From REEB95 sp963785735 (GTDB lineage Bacteria > Pseudomonadota > Alphaproteobacteria > ATCC43930 > CGMCC-115725), in assembly GCA_963785735.1 (NCBI GenBank), contig CAWAWJ010000001.1:1116001-1180000 (forward strand): a stretch of DNA of 64,000 nucleotides, in the 5' to 3' direction. Shown in pieces: positions 21,290 through 30,058 of the stretch. Under the pieces are notes generated by a model. The model was not told where the DNA came from. It did no database searches and worked only from the letters and a program-made list of their open reading frames with translations. The position numbers were made by a program, and so were the translations under genes. How positions within the stretch are numbered: the first letter of the stretch is position 1; each line of letters starts with the position of its first letter.

Positions 21290-21790
21290 CTAATGCAGCG
21301 TTTCGGGCAACGCCGCTATCGCCTGGTCGAGCAGCGCGCTGCGGCTTTTGGCGTCGAGGTCGCGGGCCAGGATGCGGCGCACTGCCGCCACCGCCACCTC
21401 CACCGCCTGATTGCGCACTTCGGTCACCGCCTTGGCTTCGTCGAGCGCGATGCGCTCGATCGCCATGCGCTGGCGCCGGTCGAGCGCCGCCGCCAAATCG
21501 AGCCGCGCCTGGGCGACGAAACGTTCGGCCTCGGCGCGGGCCTGCGACAGGATCGCCTCGGATTCCTTGAGCGCGTCGCGTTGTTTCAGCTGGTATTGGG
21601 CTAGGCTCTTCTGCGCTTCTTCGGCCAGGCGCTGGGCTTCGTCGAGCTCGGATTTGATCTTGGCCGAACGCTGGTCGAGCGCGCCCAGGGCGGCACCCCG
21701 CGCCTTGTAGACCAGGAACGAAATCGCGATCACGAAGGCGACCAGCACCCAGAATTCGCCCTCGCGGGCGAGATCGAACAGCCATTCCAT
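21290..21790 (-). CDS. atpF: F0F1 ATP synthase subunit b
   Basis: This is a peripheral-stalk subunit of the F0 sector: one N-terminal membrane helix (FWVLVAFVIAISFLVYKA, about residues 13-30) and a long charged helix to the C-terminus that dimerises and holds F1. The 166-aa length is normal. ATG 21790 shares one base with the stop of the b' gene (TGATG). A GTG one codon earlier is possible. The F1 genes are absent, as expected for alphaproteobacteria, where F0 and F1 form separate operons. Confidence 0.94.
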   Translation of the reverse strand: MEWLFDLAREGEFWVLVAFVIAISFLVYKARGAALGALDQRSAKIKSELDEAQRLAEEAQKSLAQYQLKQRDALKESEAILSQARAEAERFVAQARLDLAAALDRRQRMAIERIALDEAKAVTEVRNQAVEVAVAAVRRILARDLDAKSRSALLDQAIAALPETLH

Positions 21791-22281
21791 CACGCGCGCT
21801 CCTTGAGCACGGCGTCGACCGCTTCCGCCACATGAGAGGTGACGGCTTCGCTTCCGGAAAGCTTGACCGAAGCCGCGCGCGCGACCTCGACCGCGAGATC
21901 GCGCAAGCCCCCGAGCGCCTTGGTCTTGGCGGCCTCGATGCGTTTCTCGGCCGCGGTGCTTTCGATATGGAGCTGTTCGGCGAGCTTCTTTTGCTGCGCC
22001 GCCGCCTCGGCGCTCAATCGGTTGGCGGTTTCGCGCAGCATCGTTTGCGCCTTGGCGCGCGCCTCGGCCAGCGCCTTCTCATAGGCGGCGATCACCGCCT
22101 CGGCCTCGGCCTTCATCCGTTGTGCCTTGTCGAGATCGTCCGCTATGCGGGCGCGGCGCTTTTCGATGATTCCGCCCAGACGCGGCAGCCCGGAATAGGC
22201 CATCACCAGGTAGAGCGCCGCGAAGGTGATGGCCAGCCAGACCAGCTGGGTCGGAAAGCTGGCGAGGTCGAGTTGCGGCAT
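21790..22281 (-). CDS. F0F1 ATP synthase subunit b'
   Basis: This is the second, diverged b-type stalk subunit typical of photosynthetic and many other alphaproteobacteria, which build a b/b' heterodimer. The 163-aa protein begins MPQLDLASFPTQLVWL, a hallmark of b', with a membrane helix at about residues 10-28 and then a long Ala/Glu/Lys-rich helix. It lies 6 bases after atpE and overlaps the b gene by one base. Confidence 0.93.
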   Translation of the reverse strand: MPQLDLASFPTQLVWLAITFAALYLVMAYSGLPRLGGIIEKRRARIADDLDKAQRMKAEAEAVIAAYEKALAEARAKAQTMLRETANRLSAEAAAQQKKLAEQLHIESTAAEKRIEAAKTKALGGLRDLAVEVARAASVKLSGSEAVTSHVAEAVDAVLKERA

Positions 22282-22287
22282 CGGACC

Positions 22288-22509
22288 TTAGAACACGAAC
22301 AGGATGAGGAAGGCGATGGCGAGGCCGAACAGCCCGGTCGCCTCGGCGAGCGCGAAGCCGAGGAAGGCGAAGGGCGTCACCTGCGCCGCCGGGTTGCGGG
22401 CGAGTGCGGTGATGAGCGCCGAGAACACGTTGCCGATGCCGATGCCGGCGCCGACGAGCGCGATGCAGGCAAGGCCGGCGCCGATCATTTTTGCGGAAGC
22501 GAGATCCAT
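22288..22509 (-). CDS. atpE: F0F1 ATP synthase subunit c
   Basis: This is the proton-carrying ring subunit of F0. It is 73 aa with two membrane helices separated by the polar loop ARNPAA (residues 37-42). The ion-binding carboxylate is Glu56 in LAEATGLF. I see no extra sodium-type ligands, so proton coupling is expected. It lies between atpB and the b' gene in the F0 operon. Confidence 0.96.
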   Translation of the reverse strand: MDLASAKMIGAGLACIALVGAGIGIGNVFSALITALARNPAAQVTPFAFLGFALAEATGLFGLAIAFLILFVF

Positions 22510-22535
22510 AATGATGTCCCCTGGATGTGAAAGTT

Positions 22536-23267
22536 TCAGTGAAGGTGAATGGCGTCGTTCAGATAGAGGCAGGTGAGGATGGTGAAGACATAGGCCTGCA
22601 ACACCGCCACCAGCAATTCGAGGAAGATGAGCAGCACGTCGACGCCCAGCGGAATGATCCCGAGGAGGCCGATGGCAGCGACGAAACCGCCGAAGATCGC
22701 CAGCATGGTGTGGCCGGCGAGCATGTTGGCGAAGAGCCGGATGGAGAGCGTGAAGGGCCGGATGAAATACGACAGCACCTCGATCGGCACCAGCAGCAGG
22801 AGCAGCACCTTCGGCACGCCGTGCGGCACGAACAGCGACAGGAAATGGAAACCGTGGCGCACGATGCCGATGATGGTGACGCCGATGAACACCAGCGCCG
22901 CCAGCGCGAAGGTGACGATGATATGGCTGGTGAAGGTGAAGCCGTAGGGGATGAGCCCGAGCACGTTGCCGAACAGGATGAACATGAACAGGGTGAACAC
23001 GAAGGGGAAATATTGCTGGCCCTCCCTGCCCACCGTCTCGTCGATCATGTTGGCGATGAATTCATAAGCCATCTCGCCGAGCGACTGCCAGCGGCCCGGC
23101 ACCATCTCCGCCTTGCGCGAGCCCAGGATGACCAGCGCCGAAATGAGCACCGCCGCCGCCGTCATGAACAGCGCCGAATTGGTGAAGGAGGCGTCGACGC
23201 CGCCGATATGCAGCGGATAGATCGGCTCGATCTTGAACTGGTCCAGCGGGTGAAGCTCTATCGCCAC
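22536..23267 (-). CDS. atpB: F0F1 ATP synthase subunit a
   Basis: This is the stator channel subunit of F0 that passes protons to the c-ring. The 243-aa product has five or six membrane helices. The key arginine lies in TLSIRLFANMLAGH. The start is GTG at 23267, one base after the atpI stop. Order atpI-atpB-atpE-b'-b is the standard alphaproteobacterial F0 operon. Confidence 0.96.
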   Translation of the reverse strand: MAIELHPLDQFKIEPIYPLHIGGVDASFTNSALFMTAAAVLISALVILGSRKAEMVPGRWQSLGEMAYEFIANMIDETVGREGQQYFPFVFTLFMFILFGNVLGLIPYGFTFTSHIIVTFALAALVFIGVTIIGIVRHGFHFLSLFVPHGVPKVLLLLLVPIEVLSYFIRPFTLSIRLFANMLAGHTMLAIFGGFVAAIGLLGIIPLGVDVLLIFLELLVAVLQAYVFTILTCLYLNDAIHLH

Positions 23268-23268
23268 G

Positions 23269-23637
23269 TCAATCCTCGTCCTCGTAGTCCCACGCCGTTT
23301 TGTTCTCCGGCATTCCCCGCCGCACGCCCATCGCCGAGCCCATGCCCCTCACCGCGCGATAGACGTTCCACATCCCGGCGCCGATGCCGAGGAAGAAGAA
23401 CACCACCATCAACAACGGCTTGGTGCCGAACCAGTTGTCGAGCGCCCAGCCGATACCGACCGCCACCACCACCGCCACCACCAGCTCGACCCCGATGCGC
23501 AGGCCCTGGCCGAGCGCGTTCTGGGTGTCGCCGATTCCATTCCCGTCTCGCGGCGCATCGCGTTTCATCTCGCCACGCGCCTTATCGAGCCGGTCGCCCA
23601 GTTCCTTGAGGCTCGCGCGCGGATCGCCTTCGCCCAT
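23269..23637 (-). CDS. atpI: ATP synthase accessory protein AtpI
   Basis: This is a small membrane protein at the head of the F0 operon, thought to help assemble the c-ring. The 122-aa product has a charged N-terminus and two membrane helices (about residues 49-67 and 74-95) with GWALDNWFGTKP between them. The start was placed at ATG 23637 (MGEGDPRASLKELGDRL), which resembles family members. The longer frame upstream is Arg/Pro-rich and unlikely to be coding. Confidence 0.9.
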   Translation of the reverse strand: MGEGDPRASLKELGDRLDKARGEMKRDAPRDGNGIGDTQNALGQGLRIGVELVVAVVVAVGIGWALDNWFGTKPLLMVVFFFLGIGAGMWNVYRAVRGMGSAMGVRRGMPENKTAWDYEDED

Positions 23638-23777
23638 CGGCCAACCACCCGTAAAGCCTGGATAAATCCTCGCCCGCGCGCGCCGCGAAGCGGCGGCCAG
23701 ACGCGCGCAACTTCTAAGAGGCGGGGGCGGGGGTGTCAAGGCAACAGCTTATCCGTGCGGCGTTTTGCCGGGGCGGC

Positions 23778-26700
23778 TCAGGCGGTCTGGCGCAGCTCCT
23801 CGACGCGCTGGAGATCGACCGAAACCAATTGTGACACGCCCTGCTCGCCCATGGTGACGCCATAGAGCCGGTCGACACGCGCCATGGTCAGGCGGTGATG
23901 GGTGATGACCAGGAACCGGGTCTCGGCGCTCTCGGCGATTTCGGCTACCAGGCGGCAAAAGCGGTCCACATTCGCGTCGTCCAGGGGCGCATCCACCTCG
24001 TCGAGCACGCAGATCGGGGCAGGATTGGTCAAAAAGACGGCGAAGAGCAACGCCAAGGCGGTCAGCGCCTGCTCGCCGCCCGACAGGAGCGACAGAGACT
24101 GCAATTTCTTGCCGGGCGGGCTCGCCATGATCTCGAGGCCGGCCTCGAGCGGGTCCTGTTCGTCGCCCTGGTCGAGTGTCAGATGCGCGCGCCCGCCGCC
24201 GAATAGGCGCACGAACAGCTTGCTGAAATGCTCGTTGACCTTGGCGAAGGCGGCCAGCAGCCGCTCGCGGCCTTCGCGGTTCAAGGCCGTGATGCCCTGG
24301 CGCAGCCGCGCGATCGCGCCGGTCAAATCCTCGCGCTCGCGCTTCAGGCCGGTGAGCTTCTCCTCGACCTCGATCGCTTCCGCCTCGGCGACCAGATTGA
24401 CCGGGCCCATGTTGTCGCGCTCGCGCACTAGCCGCTCGAGCCGGGCGGTGGCGCTGGCCATGTCCGGCAATTCCTCGTCGGGCTCGATTTCGGCCGCCGC
24501 CAGCGTCTCCTCGGGCTTGATCTGGAGTTTCTCGGATATGGCCTGCGCCACGTTGTCGCGCGCGAGCACCGCCTGGTCGCGCTGCCCTTCGGCGCGCACG
24601 CGCGCCTCGCGCGCCTCGCCGGCCAGAGTCTCGGCGGCGCGGGCGGCCTTGTCCGCTTCGGCGAGATTGGTCTCGCCCGCCGCCAGGTCGTCCGCGGTCT
24701 GGTTCCGCTTGATCGTCGATCGCTCGATGATTTCGGCGAGTTGCTCGCGCTCATGAGCGATTTCGGCCGGCCGCTTGACCAGCGCCTCTATTTCGGCGAG
24801 CAGCTCGTTGCGGCGCGTCTCGAGCGTCTGGCGCTGGCGCGCGGCGGCCTCGGCGCGCTGCGACCACGAGCCGAATTCGACGCCGATGGCCGCCAGTCTT
24901 TGCGTCCGGGTCTCGGCCTCGCGCAGCAGCCGGTCATGCTCGCCCTGTTGCGCCTGCTGAACGGCGCGGCGCTCGGAGAGATTGGAGCGCATCGTCTGCG
25001 CGGTCTCGCGCGCCAGCGCCGGATCGGGCAGTTTGGCGAGTTCGGCGCGGCAGGTTTCGATCTCGGTTTCGGTCTCGGCCAGATCGAGCCTCAGGCGCTG
25101 CGCCGCCTCTTCATGCGCGGCGCGGCGCGACACCACGGCGGCGGCGGCGAGCGATTTCTCGGCTTCCTGGGCGCGGGCATTGGCGAGCTCGTCCATGGCT
25201 TCGCGCGCGGCCTGGCGCGCGGCGCGGTCGCCTTCGGCACGGTCGCGGGTCTGGCGCTGGGTTTCGTCCAGCAGAGACCGGTGCATCGCCGCCTCGGCTT
25301 CGGCGCCGGCCAGCTCGCGCTCGACGACGGCGAGGCGGCGTCGCTGTTCCAGCCTTTGGGTCGGGGCATCGGGCGCGCCCGGCGCGCGGCGGAAACCGTC
25401 CCAGCGCCATAGACCGCCCTCGCGGCTGACGAGGCGCTGGCCGGGACGCAGATTCGATTGCAGCCGGTTTCCATCGGCGGCTTTTTCGACCACGCCGATC
25501 TGATGCAGGCGGCGGGCGAGCGCGGCGGGGGCGGTGACGAATTTCGCCAGCGGCTCTACGCCGCCGGGCAATCCGGGCGCGTCGGTGTAATCGGCGAGCG
25601 CGAACCAGTGGCTCGGGGCGCTTTCGTCGACGGGCGCGGTCAAATCCTCGCCCAGAGCCGCGCCCAACGCCGCCTCGTAGCCATGCGAGACCTGCAACGC
25701 GTCGATGATCGGCGGCCAGCGCCCCTCGGCTGGCCCAGCGAGCATCTTCTGCAGCGCCTCGCCCTCAGCCCTGAGCTTGGCACGGCGCATCTCGGCGTCT
25801 TCGAGCGGCGCGCGCGCCTGATTCTCGGCGGCGCGCGCCTCGGCCAAGGCCCGTTCCGCCGTCGCCACCGCCTCGCGGCTCTGGTCGGCGGCGTCCTCGG
25901 CGGCGCGCAGCGCGGCCGCGATCTCGGGGCTGACGGCCGAGGATGCCGCCTCGGTCTCGAGTGCGGCGCGCTGGCGGGCGAGTTCGCCCTCGCGTTCCTT
26001 GAGCCGGAGCAGGCGTTCGGAGGATTCGCTGACGCGGCTGGTGAGCGTGGTGCGCCGCGCCTCGTCGGACGCCACGCGTTCGGTCAACTGGGTCAATTCG
26101 GCGTCGAGCGCGGCCACGTCCCCGGCGACGCGGGTGAGCTCCTCGGCGGCGCGCAGCTGCGCCGCCTGTTCCTGTTCCTGCGCCGCGCGCAGGGAAACAC
26201 GTTCTTCTTCGAGGCGCGCGAGCGCCGTCTTGGCGTCGGCGGCGAGCTCGTCCTCGCGCTTCAAATCCGCCGCCAGCTGTTCGAGCCTGGCCTCGGCCGC
26301 TTGGCGCGAGGCGGTGAGGCGGCGCTCCTCTTCTTCCAGTCCCTGGCGCGCCAGAGTCAGCCGCTGCAATTCCGCCGCGGCCACGGCTTCGGCCTGGCGC
26401 AGCGCCGGCAGCAATCCCGAGACCGCCTCGCGACTCCGCTCGGCCACCGACGCGGATGTGGCGCGCTCGGCCACCACGCGTTCGGCGGCGCGCAGGCGCT
26501 CTTCGGCGGCGGTCAATTCAGCCGAGGCCGCCACCCAGCGCAGATGCTGCACCGCCGCCTCGGCGCGGCGGATATGGTCGCTCAAGCGGCGGTAGCGCGC
26601 GGCCTGGCGCGCCTGCTTCTTGAGGCTTTCGAGCTGGGCCTCGAGCGTTTGCAGTACGTCGTCGAGCCGGGCCAGATTGGTCTCGGCGCCTTTGAGGCGC

Positions 26701-27245
26701 AGCTCGGCCTCGTGGCGGCGCGAATGCAATCCCGAGATGCCGGCGGCTTCTTCCAGCAAGCCACGGCGGTCCGCCGGCCGCGCCGTGATGATGGCGCCGA
26801 CCCGCCCCTGACTGATCATGCCGCTCGAATGCGCGCCGGTCGCCACGTCGGCGAACAGCAGCTGCACGTCGCGCGCACGCGATTCGCGCCCGTTGATGCG
26901 GAAATCAGAGCCGACGCCGCGCTCGATGCGCCGCCCGATCTGGATCTCCTCGAATTCGCCGTAAGGCTGCGGAGCGTCGTGTTTGGTGTTGTCGAGATGG
27001 AGCATCACCTCGGCGACGTTGCGCGCGGGGCGCGACGAGGTGCCGGCGAAGATGACGTCGTCCATCTCGCCGCCGCGCAAGCGCTTGGCCGAGGTCTCGC
27101 CCATCACCCAGCGTAGCGCCTCGACCAGGTTCGATTTGCCGCAGCCATTGGGGCCGACGATTCCGGTCAGCCCAGCCTCGATCACGAGCTCGGTCGGTTC
27201 GACGAAGGACTTGAAGCCGCTGAGACGGAGTTTTGAAAAATGCAC
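23778..27245 (-). CDS. smc: Chromosome segregation protein SMC
   Basis: This is the core ATPase of bacterial condensin. The 1155-aa product has the N-terminal head with Walker A GPNGCGKSN (about residues 32-40), a first long coiled coil, and a hinge around residues 500-640 (DALQVSHGYEAALGAALGED ...). A second coiled coil leads to the C-terminal head with signature LSLLSGGEQALTALAL and Walker B CVLDEVDAPLDDAN. Coiled-coil arms are rich in Ala, Arg and Glu as usual. It follows the DsbA-like gene by 16 bases; ScpA and ScpB are not in this window. The region between smc and atpI (about 140 bases) must carry the atp promoter. Confidence 0.96.
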   Translation of the reverse strand: MHFSKLRLSGFKSFVEPTELVIEAGLTGIVGPNGCGKSNLVEALRWVMGETSAKRLRGGEMDDVIFAGTSSRPARNVAEVMLHLDNTKHDAPQPYGEFEEIQIGRRIERGVGSDFRINGRESRARDVQLLFADVATGAHSSGMISQGRVGAIITARPADRRGLLEEAAGISGLHSRRHEAELRLKGAETNLARLDDVLQTLEAQLESLKKQARQAARYRRLSDHIRRAEAAVQHLRWVAASAELTAAEERLRAAERVVAERATSASVAERSREAVSGLLPALRQAEAVAAAELQRLTLARQGLEEEERRLTASRQAAEARLEQLAADLKREDELAADAKTALARLEEERVSLRAAQEQEQAAQLRAAEELTRVAGDVAALDAELTQLTERVASDEARRTTLTSRVSESSERLLRLKEREGELARQRAALETEAASSAVSPEIAAALRAAEDAADQSREAVATAERALAEARAAENQARAPLEDAEMRRAKLRAEGEALQKMLAGPAEGRWPPIIDALQVSHGYEAALGAALGEDLTAPVDESAPSHWFALADYTDAPGLPGGVEPLAKFVTAPAALARRLHQIGVVEKAADGNRLQSNLRPGQRLVSREGGLWRWDGFRRAPGAPDAPTQRLEQRRRLAVVERELAGAEAEAAMHRSLLDETQRQTRDRAEGDRAARQAAREAMDELANARAQEAEKSLAAAAVVSRRAAHEEAAQRLRLDLAETETEIETCRAELAKLPDPALARETAQTMRSNLSERRAVQQAQQGEHDRLLREAETRTQRLAAIGVEFGSWSQRAEAAARQRQTLETRRNELLAEIEALVKRPAEIAHEREQLAEIIERSTIKRNQTADDLAAGETNLAEADKAARAAETLAGEAREARVRAEGQRDQAVLARDNVAQAISEKLQIKPEETLAAAEIEPDEELPDMASATARLERLVRERDNMGPVNLVAEAEAIEVEEKLTGLKREREDLTGAIARLRQGITALNREGRERLLAAFAKVNEHFSKLFVRLFGGGRAHLTLDQGDEQDPLEAGLEIMASPPGKKLQSLSLLSGGEQALTALALLFAVFLTNPAPICVLDEVDAPLDDANVDRFCRLVAEIAESAETRFLVITHHRLTMARVDRLYGVTMGEQGVSQLVSVDLQRVEELRQTA

Positions 27246-27261
27246 GGGTGCCGCGTTTCGC

Positions 27262-27948
27262 TTAGCTGTGGGACAGGAGAGCGCCGAACCACTGCCGGAT
27301 CCGGTCGATCGTCCCCTGATCCGCGGCGGCTAAGGCGGTGCCGCCGGCCGCAGCGCTGCTTGAGAAAGATTTGACGAAATCCGAATAGGACAAATCGCCC
27401 ACCACCTTCTTGCCGTTGACGAAGAAGGTGGGCGTTGAATTGACGCCGTAGCTTTTCTGCGCGTCGTACTCCGCGGCGAGAATGGCGTCGCTCAGTTTCT
27501 TGTTGCCGGCGCAGGTGTCGAAATCCGCCTGGCTCATGCCGGCGATCTTGGCCAGTTTCGCCAGCGCTCTCTTGTAGTCGCTGGAAGTGGCCCAATCGCG
27601 CTGGTTCGCGAACACCGCGTCGATGAAGCCGGGATAGCGCTGGGGCGGCATGCAGCGCGCCACAGCCGCCGCGAACAACGCCTCCTGATCGAGCGGAAAG
27701 TCGCGATAGACCAGCTTGGCCTTGCCAGTGTCGATCCAGTCCTTCTTCACCTGGGGCAGTGTCTCCTGGTTGAAGGCGGCGCAATGCGGACAGGTGAGCG
27801 AGAAGAATTCGAAGATGACGATGGGCGCATCGGCTTTGCCCAGCACCCGGTCGTCGGGTTGGAGTTGCGGCACGTCGGCGGCCCGGGCCGGGCCGGATGC
27901 AAATGCGGCCCAACCCAAGGCGGCGGCGATCAGCCAGATCTTGCGCAT
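27262..27948 (-). CDS. DsbA-family periplasmic thiol-disulfide protein
   Basis: This is an exported thioredoxin-fold protein of the DsbA/DsbG-like group that is common next to smc in alphaproteobacteria. The 228-aa product has a signal peptide (MRKIWLIAAALGWAAFA, cleavage after ARA), the redox motif CPHC (about residues 53-56) in FFSLTCPHCAAF, and the cis-proline loop NSTPTFFVNG near 175. It probably oxidises or isomerises exported proteins. It lies between the DUF721 gene (83-base gap) and smc (16-base gap) on the same strand. Confidence 0.9.
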   Translation of the reverse strand: MRKIWLIAAALGWAAFASGPARAADVPQLQPDDRVLGKADAPIVIFEFFSLTCPHCAAFNQETLPQVKKDWIDTGKAKLVYRDFPLDQEALFAAAVARCMPPQRYPGFIDAVFANQRDWATSSDYKRALAKLAKIAGMSQADFDTCAGNKKLSDAILAAEYDAQKSYGVNSTPTFFVNGKKVVGDLSYSDFVKSFSSSAAAGGTALAAADQGTIDRIRQWFGALLSHS

Positions 27949-28031
27949 GCGATACTCTGTCCGTTTCAGGTTGGGGGGATGCTAGGGCGAGACTTCCAGC
28001 AATTCAAGCGGAGCGCCGGGCGACTCGCCGC

Positions 28032-28556
28032 TCAGGATTTGCCCGAGCGCGTGTTCGGTGCGGAACCGATCACGGCCTCGCCCAGAGACCGCAACGCATC
28101 GCGCAAGCCGGGATCCTCGATGCCGGCGAGGCGGCGGTCGAGCGCCCGGCGCTCGGTCTCGCCCAATGCCCGGAGCGCGGGCGGCGGCGCGGGGCCGCGC
28201 GGCAGCGGCCCCTGCGTCAGCGCCAGCCGCGCCACCGCGCGATAGCCGAAAAAGGCGTTGATGCGCTCGAGAATTTGCGGCTCGCGGTGCTGCGCTTCGA
28301 GCGCAAAACCGGGCTCGATCCGGAGCCGCAAGGTGCCGTCGCGCCTGCCGCCGCGCGCGAAGGAAATCCGCTCCGGCGCCATATGCCGGGCCAATTCCTC
28401 GCCGATTACCGCCGGCCATTGGGCGATGAGCTGGGCTTCGGAAAAGCCGTGCTTGCCCAGCACCGGGGCAGCGACGCGCGGCAGCGTCGCGGCCAGAGCA
28501 CGCATGCCGCCATATCGCTTGTTTTCCGGTCCGTCTTTCACCGGCCTGTCGTTCAT
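28032..28556 (-). CDS. DUF721 (DciA-like) domain protein
   Basis: This is a 174-aa protein of the DUF721 family, which includes DciA, the ancestral loader or partner of the DnaB helicase. The conserved part is WPAVIGEELARHMAPERISFARGG with GTLRLRIEPGFALEAQHREPQILERIN (roughly residues 46-105). The C-terminal third is Pro/Arg-rich and variable. ATG 28556 was chosen because the upstream extension is not family-like. It is divergent from mutY (50 bases between starts) and precedes the DsbA-like gene and smc. A role in replication is inferred from the family. Confidence 0.82.
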   Translation of the reverse strand: MNDRPVKDGPENKRYGGMRALAATLPRVAAPVLGKHGFSEAQLIAQWPAVIGEELARHMAPERISFARGGRRDGTLRLRIEPGFALEAQHREPQILERINAFFGYRAVARLALTQGPLPRGPAPPPALRALGETERRALDRRLAGIEDPGLRDALRSLGEAVIGSAPNTRSGKS

Positions 28557-28606
28557 GGTGGGCCGCCTCCTGGCCTCGCGGCTGGGTGCATGGCATAGGA
28601 TAGGCC

Positions 28607-29680
28607 GTGGCCAAGCCCCCGTCGATTCCCGCATCCAAGCTGCCAGCGCGATTGCTCGCCTGGTACGACCGCCACCGCCGCGCGTTGCCTTGGCGCGCCA
28701 AGCCCGGCGCGATGCAAGACCCCTACCGCGTCTGGCTGTCCGAGATCATGTTGCAGCAGACGACCGTTGCAACGGTTGGTCCTTATTTCCTGCGCTTCCT
28801 CAAGCGCTGGCCCGATGTGCGGTCGCTGGCGCGGGCGCCCTTGGACGACGTGCTCCATGCCTGGCAGGGGCTGGGCTATTACGCGCGGGCGCGCAATCTC
28901 CACGCCTGCGCCCGCGAGGTGGTTGCGCGGCTGCAGGGGCGTTTCCCCGAGGACGAGGCGGATCTCCGCGCTCTTCCCGGCATCGGCGCTTATACCGCGG
29001 CGGCCATAGCCGCCATCGCCTTCAATCGCCCGGCCTCGGCGCTCGACGGCAATGGCGAGCGCGTCATCGCCCGGCTCTTCGCGGTGAAGACGCCGCTTCC
29101 CGCCGCCAAGCCCGAATTGCGCCGCCTGGCCGCGAATCTGATTCCGGCATCACGGCCGGGCGATTACGCCCAGGCGCTGATGGATCTGGGCGCGGCCATC
29201 TGCACGCCGTTGAAACCCAAATGCGCGTTCTGCCCCTGGCGGGAATCCTGCCGCGCGCGGCGCAAAGGCATCGCCGAAAGCCTGCCGGCCCGGATGCCGA
29301 AGAAACCCAAGCCCCGGCGGTTTGGCGTGGCCTTCTGGGCGGTCCGGCCCGACGGCGCGGTGTTGCTTCGCCGCCGGCCGGAAAAAGGCTTGCTCGGCGG
29401 CATGATGGAAGTGCCATCGACGCCCTGGCGATCCCACCCCTGGGGCGAGCAAGAGGCGGCCAAATCCGCGCCCTGCCGAGCGCGCTGGATGCTCCTGCCG
29501 GGCGCGGTGCGCCACGGCTTCACGCATTTCGATCTCGATCTCACGGTCATGGCGGGCGCGGTGAAGGCTCGCGCCAAACTCGGCGGAAAATGGGTTTTAC
29601 CCGGCCGGATCAAGGATCAAGCGCTGCCGAGCTTGATGAAGAAGGTGATCGCGCATGCCCGCAATAACGGGCAGGAGTGA
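28607..29680 (+). CDS. mutY: A/G-specific adenine glycosylase MutY
   Basis: MutY is the DNA repair glycosylase that removes A mispaired with 8-oxo-G. The 357-aa product contains the catalytic Glu in LSEIMLQQTT (Glu46), the helix-hairpin-helix LPGIGAYTAAAI with catalytic Asp in ALDGNGERV (near 146), and four cysteines spaced C-x6-C-x2-C-x5-C (CTPLKPKCAFCPWRESC, near 199-215) for the 4Fe-4S cluster. A C-terminal NUDIX-like domain recognises 8-oxo-G. The start is GTG 28607. Confidence 0.96.
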   Translation: MAKPPSIPASKLPARLLAWYDRHRRALPWRAKPGAMQDPYRVWLSEIMLQQTTVATVGPYFLRFLKRWPDVRSLARAPLDDVLHAWQGLGYYARARNLHACAREVVARLQGRFPEDEADLRALPGIGAYTAAAIAAIAFNRPASALDGNGERVIARLFAVKTPLPAAKPELRRLAANLIPASRPGDYAQALMDLGAAICTPLKPKCAFCPWRESCRARRKGIAESLPARMPKKPKPRRFGVAFWAVRPDGAVLLRRRPEKGLLGGMMEVPSTPWRSHPWGEQEAAKSAPCRARWMLLPGAVRHGFTHFDLDLTVMAGAVKARAKLGGKWVLPGRIKDQALPSLMKKVIAHARNNGQE

Positions 29681-30055
29681 CTAGGCGTGCTTGGCGGTCA
29701 CGTGCCGGACGCAGGCGACGCCGATGCTCGGGAACTTTGATTCCAGCGTGCCAGCGAAATCACCGCCCGAAATTTGCCCGGTGAGGGTGCTTTCGCCGCT
29801 GGTCGACGGGTTGCCGTAGGTGGCCTTGAGGCTGCCATCGGCCGCGACGGCGCCCTGGATTCCGATGGTCGCGAGGGCAAGCGCGATGGAGCCAGAGATC
29901 GCATTGTTGGAAATCTGCATCTGAACCTTGCCGCCCATGCAATGCGACCCGGTGCCTTGGACCTCGCCGCTCCAATTGCCGTCATAAGGGCCGGCGGCGA
30001 AGGATACGCTGGAGGTCAGGAACAGTCCCAAGGTCAAGACGAAGAGCAACCGCAT
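29681..30055 (-). CDS. Small exported protein of unknown function
   Basis: This is a 124-aa protein I do not recognise. It has a clear signal peptide (MRLLFVLTLGLFLTSSVSFA, cleavage before AGPYDG). The mature part opens with YDGNWSGEVQG and looks like a small beta-barrel or beta-sandwich rich in Gly, Ser and Thr. Two cysteines (about residues 39 and 114) could form a disulfide. It starts 4 bases after the ccrM stop on the same strand, so it is probably the last gene of the ccrM transcript. It converges on mutY with no gap. Confidence 0.7.
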   Translation of the reverse strand: MRLLFVLTLGLFLTSSVSFAAGPYDGNWSGEVQGTGSHCMGGKVQMQISNNAISGSIALALATIGIQGAVAADGSLKATYGNPSTSGESTLTGQISGGDFAGTLESKFPSIGVACVRHVTAKHA

Positions 30056-30058
30056 GGC

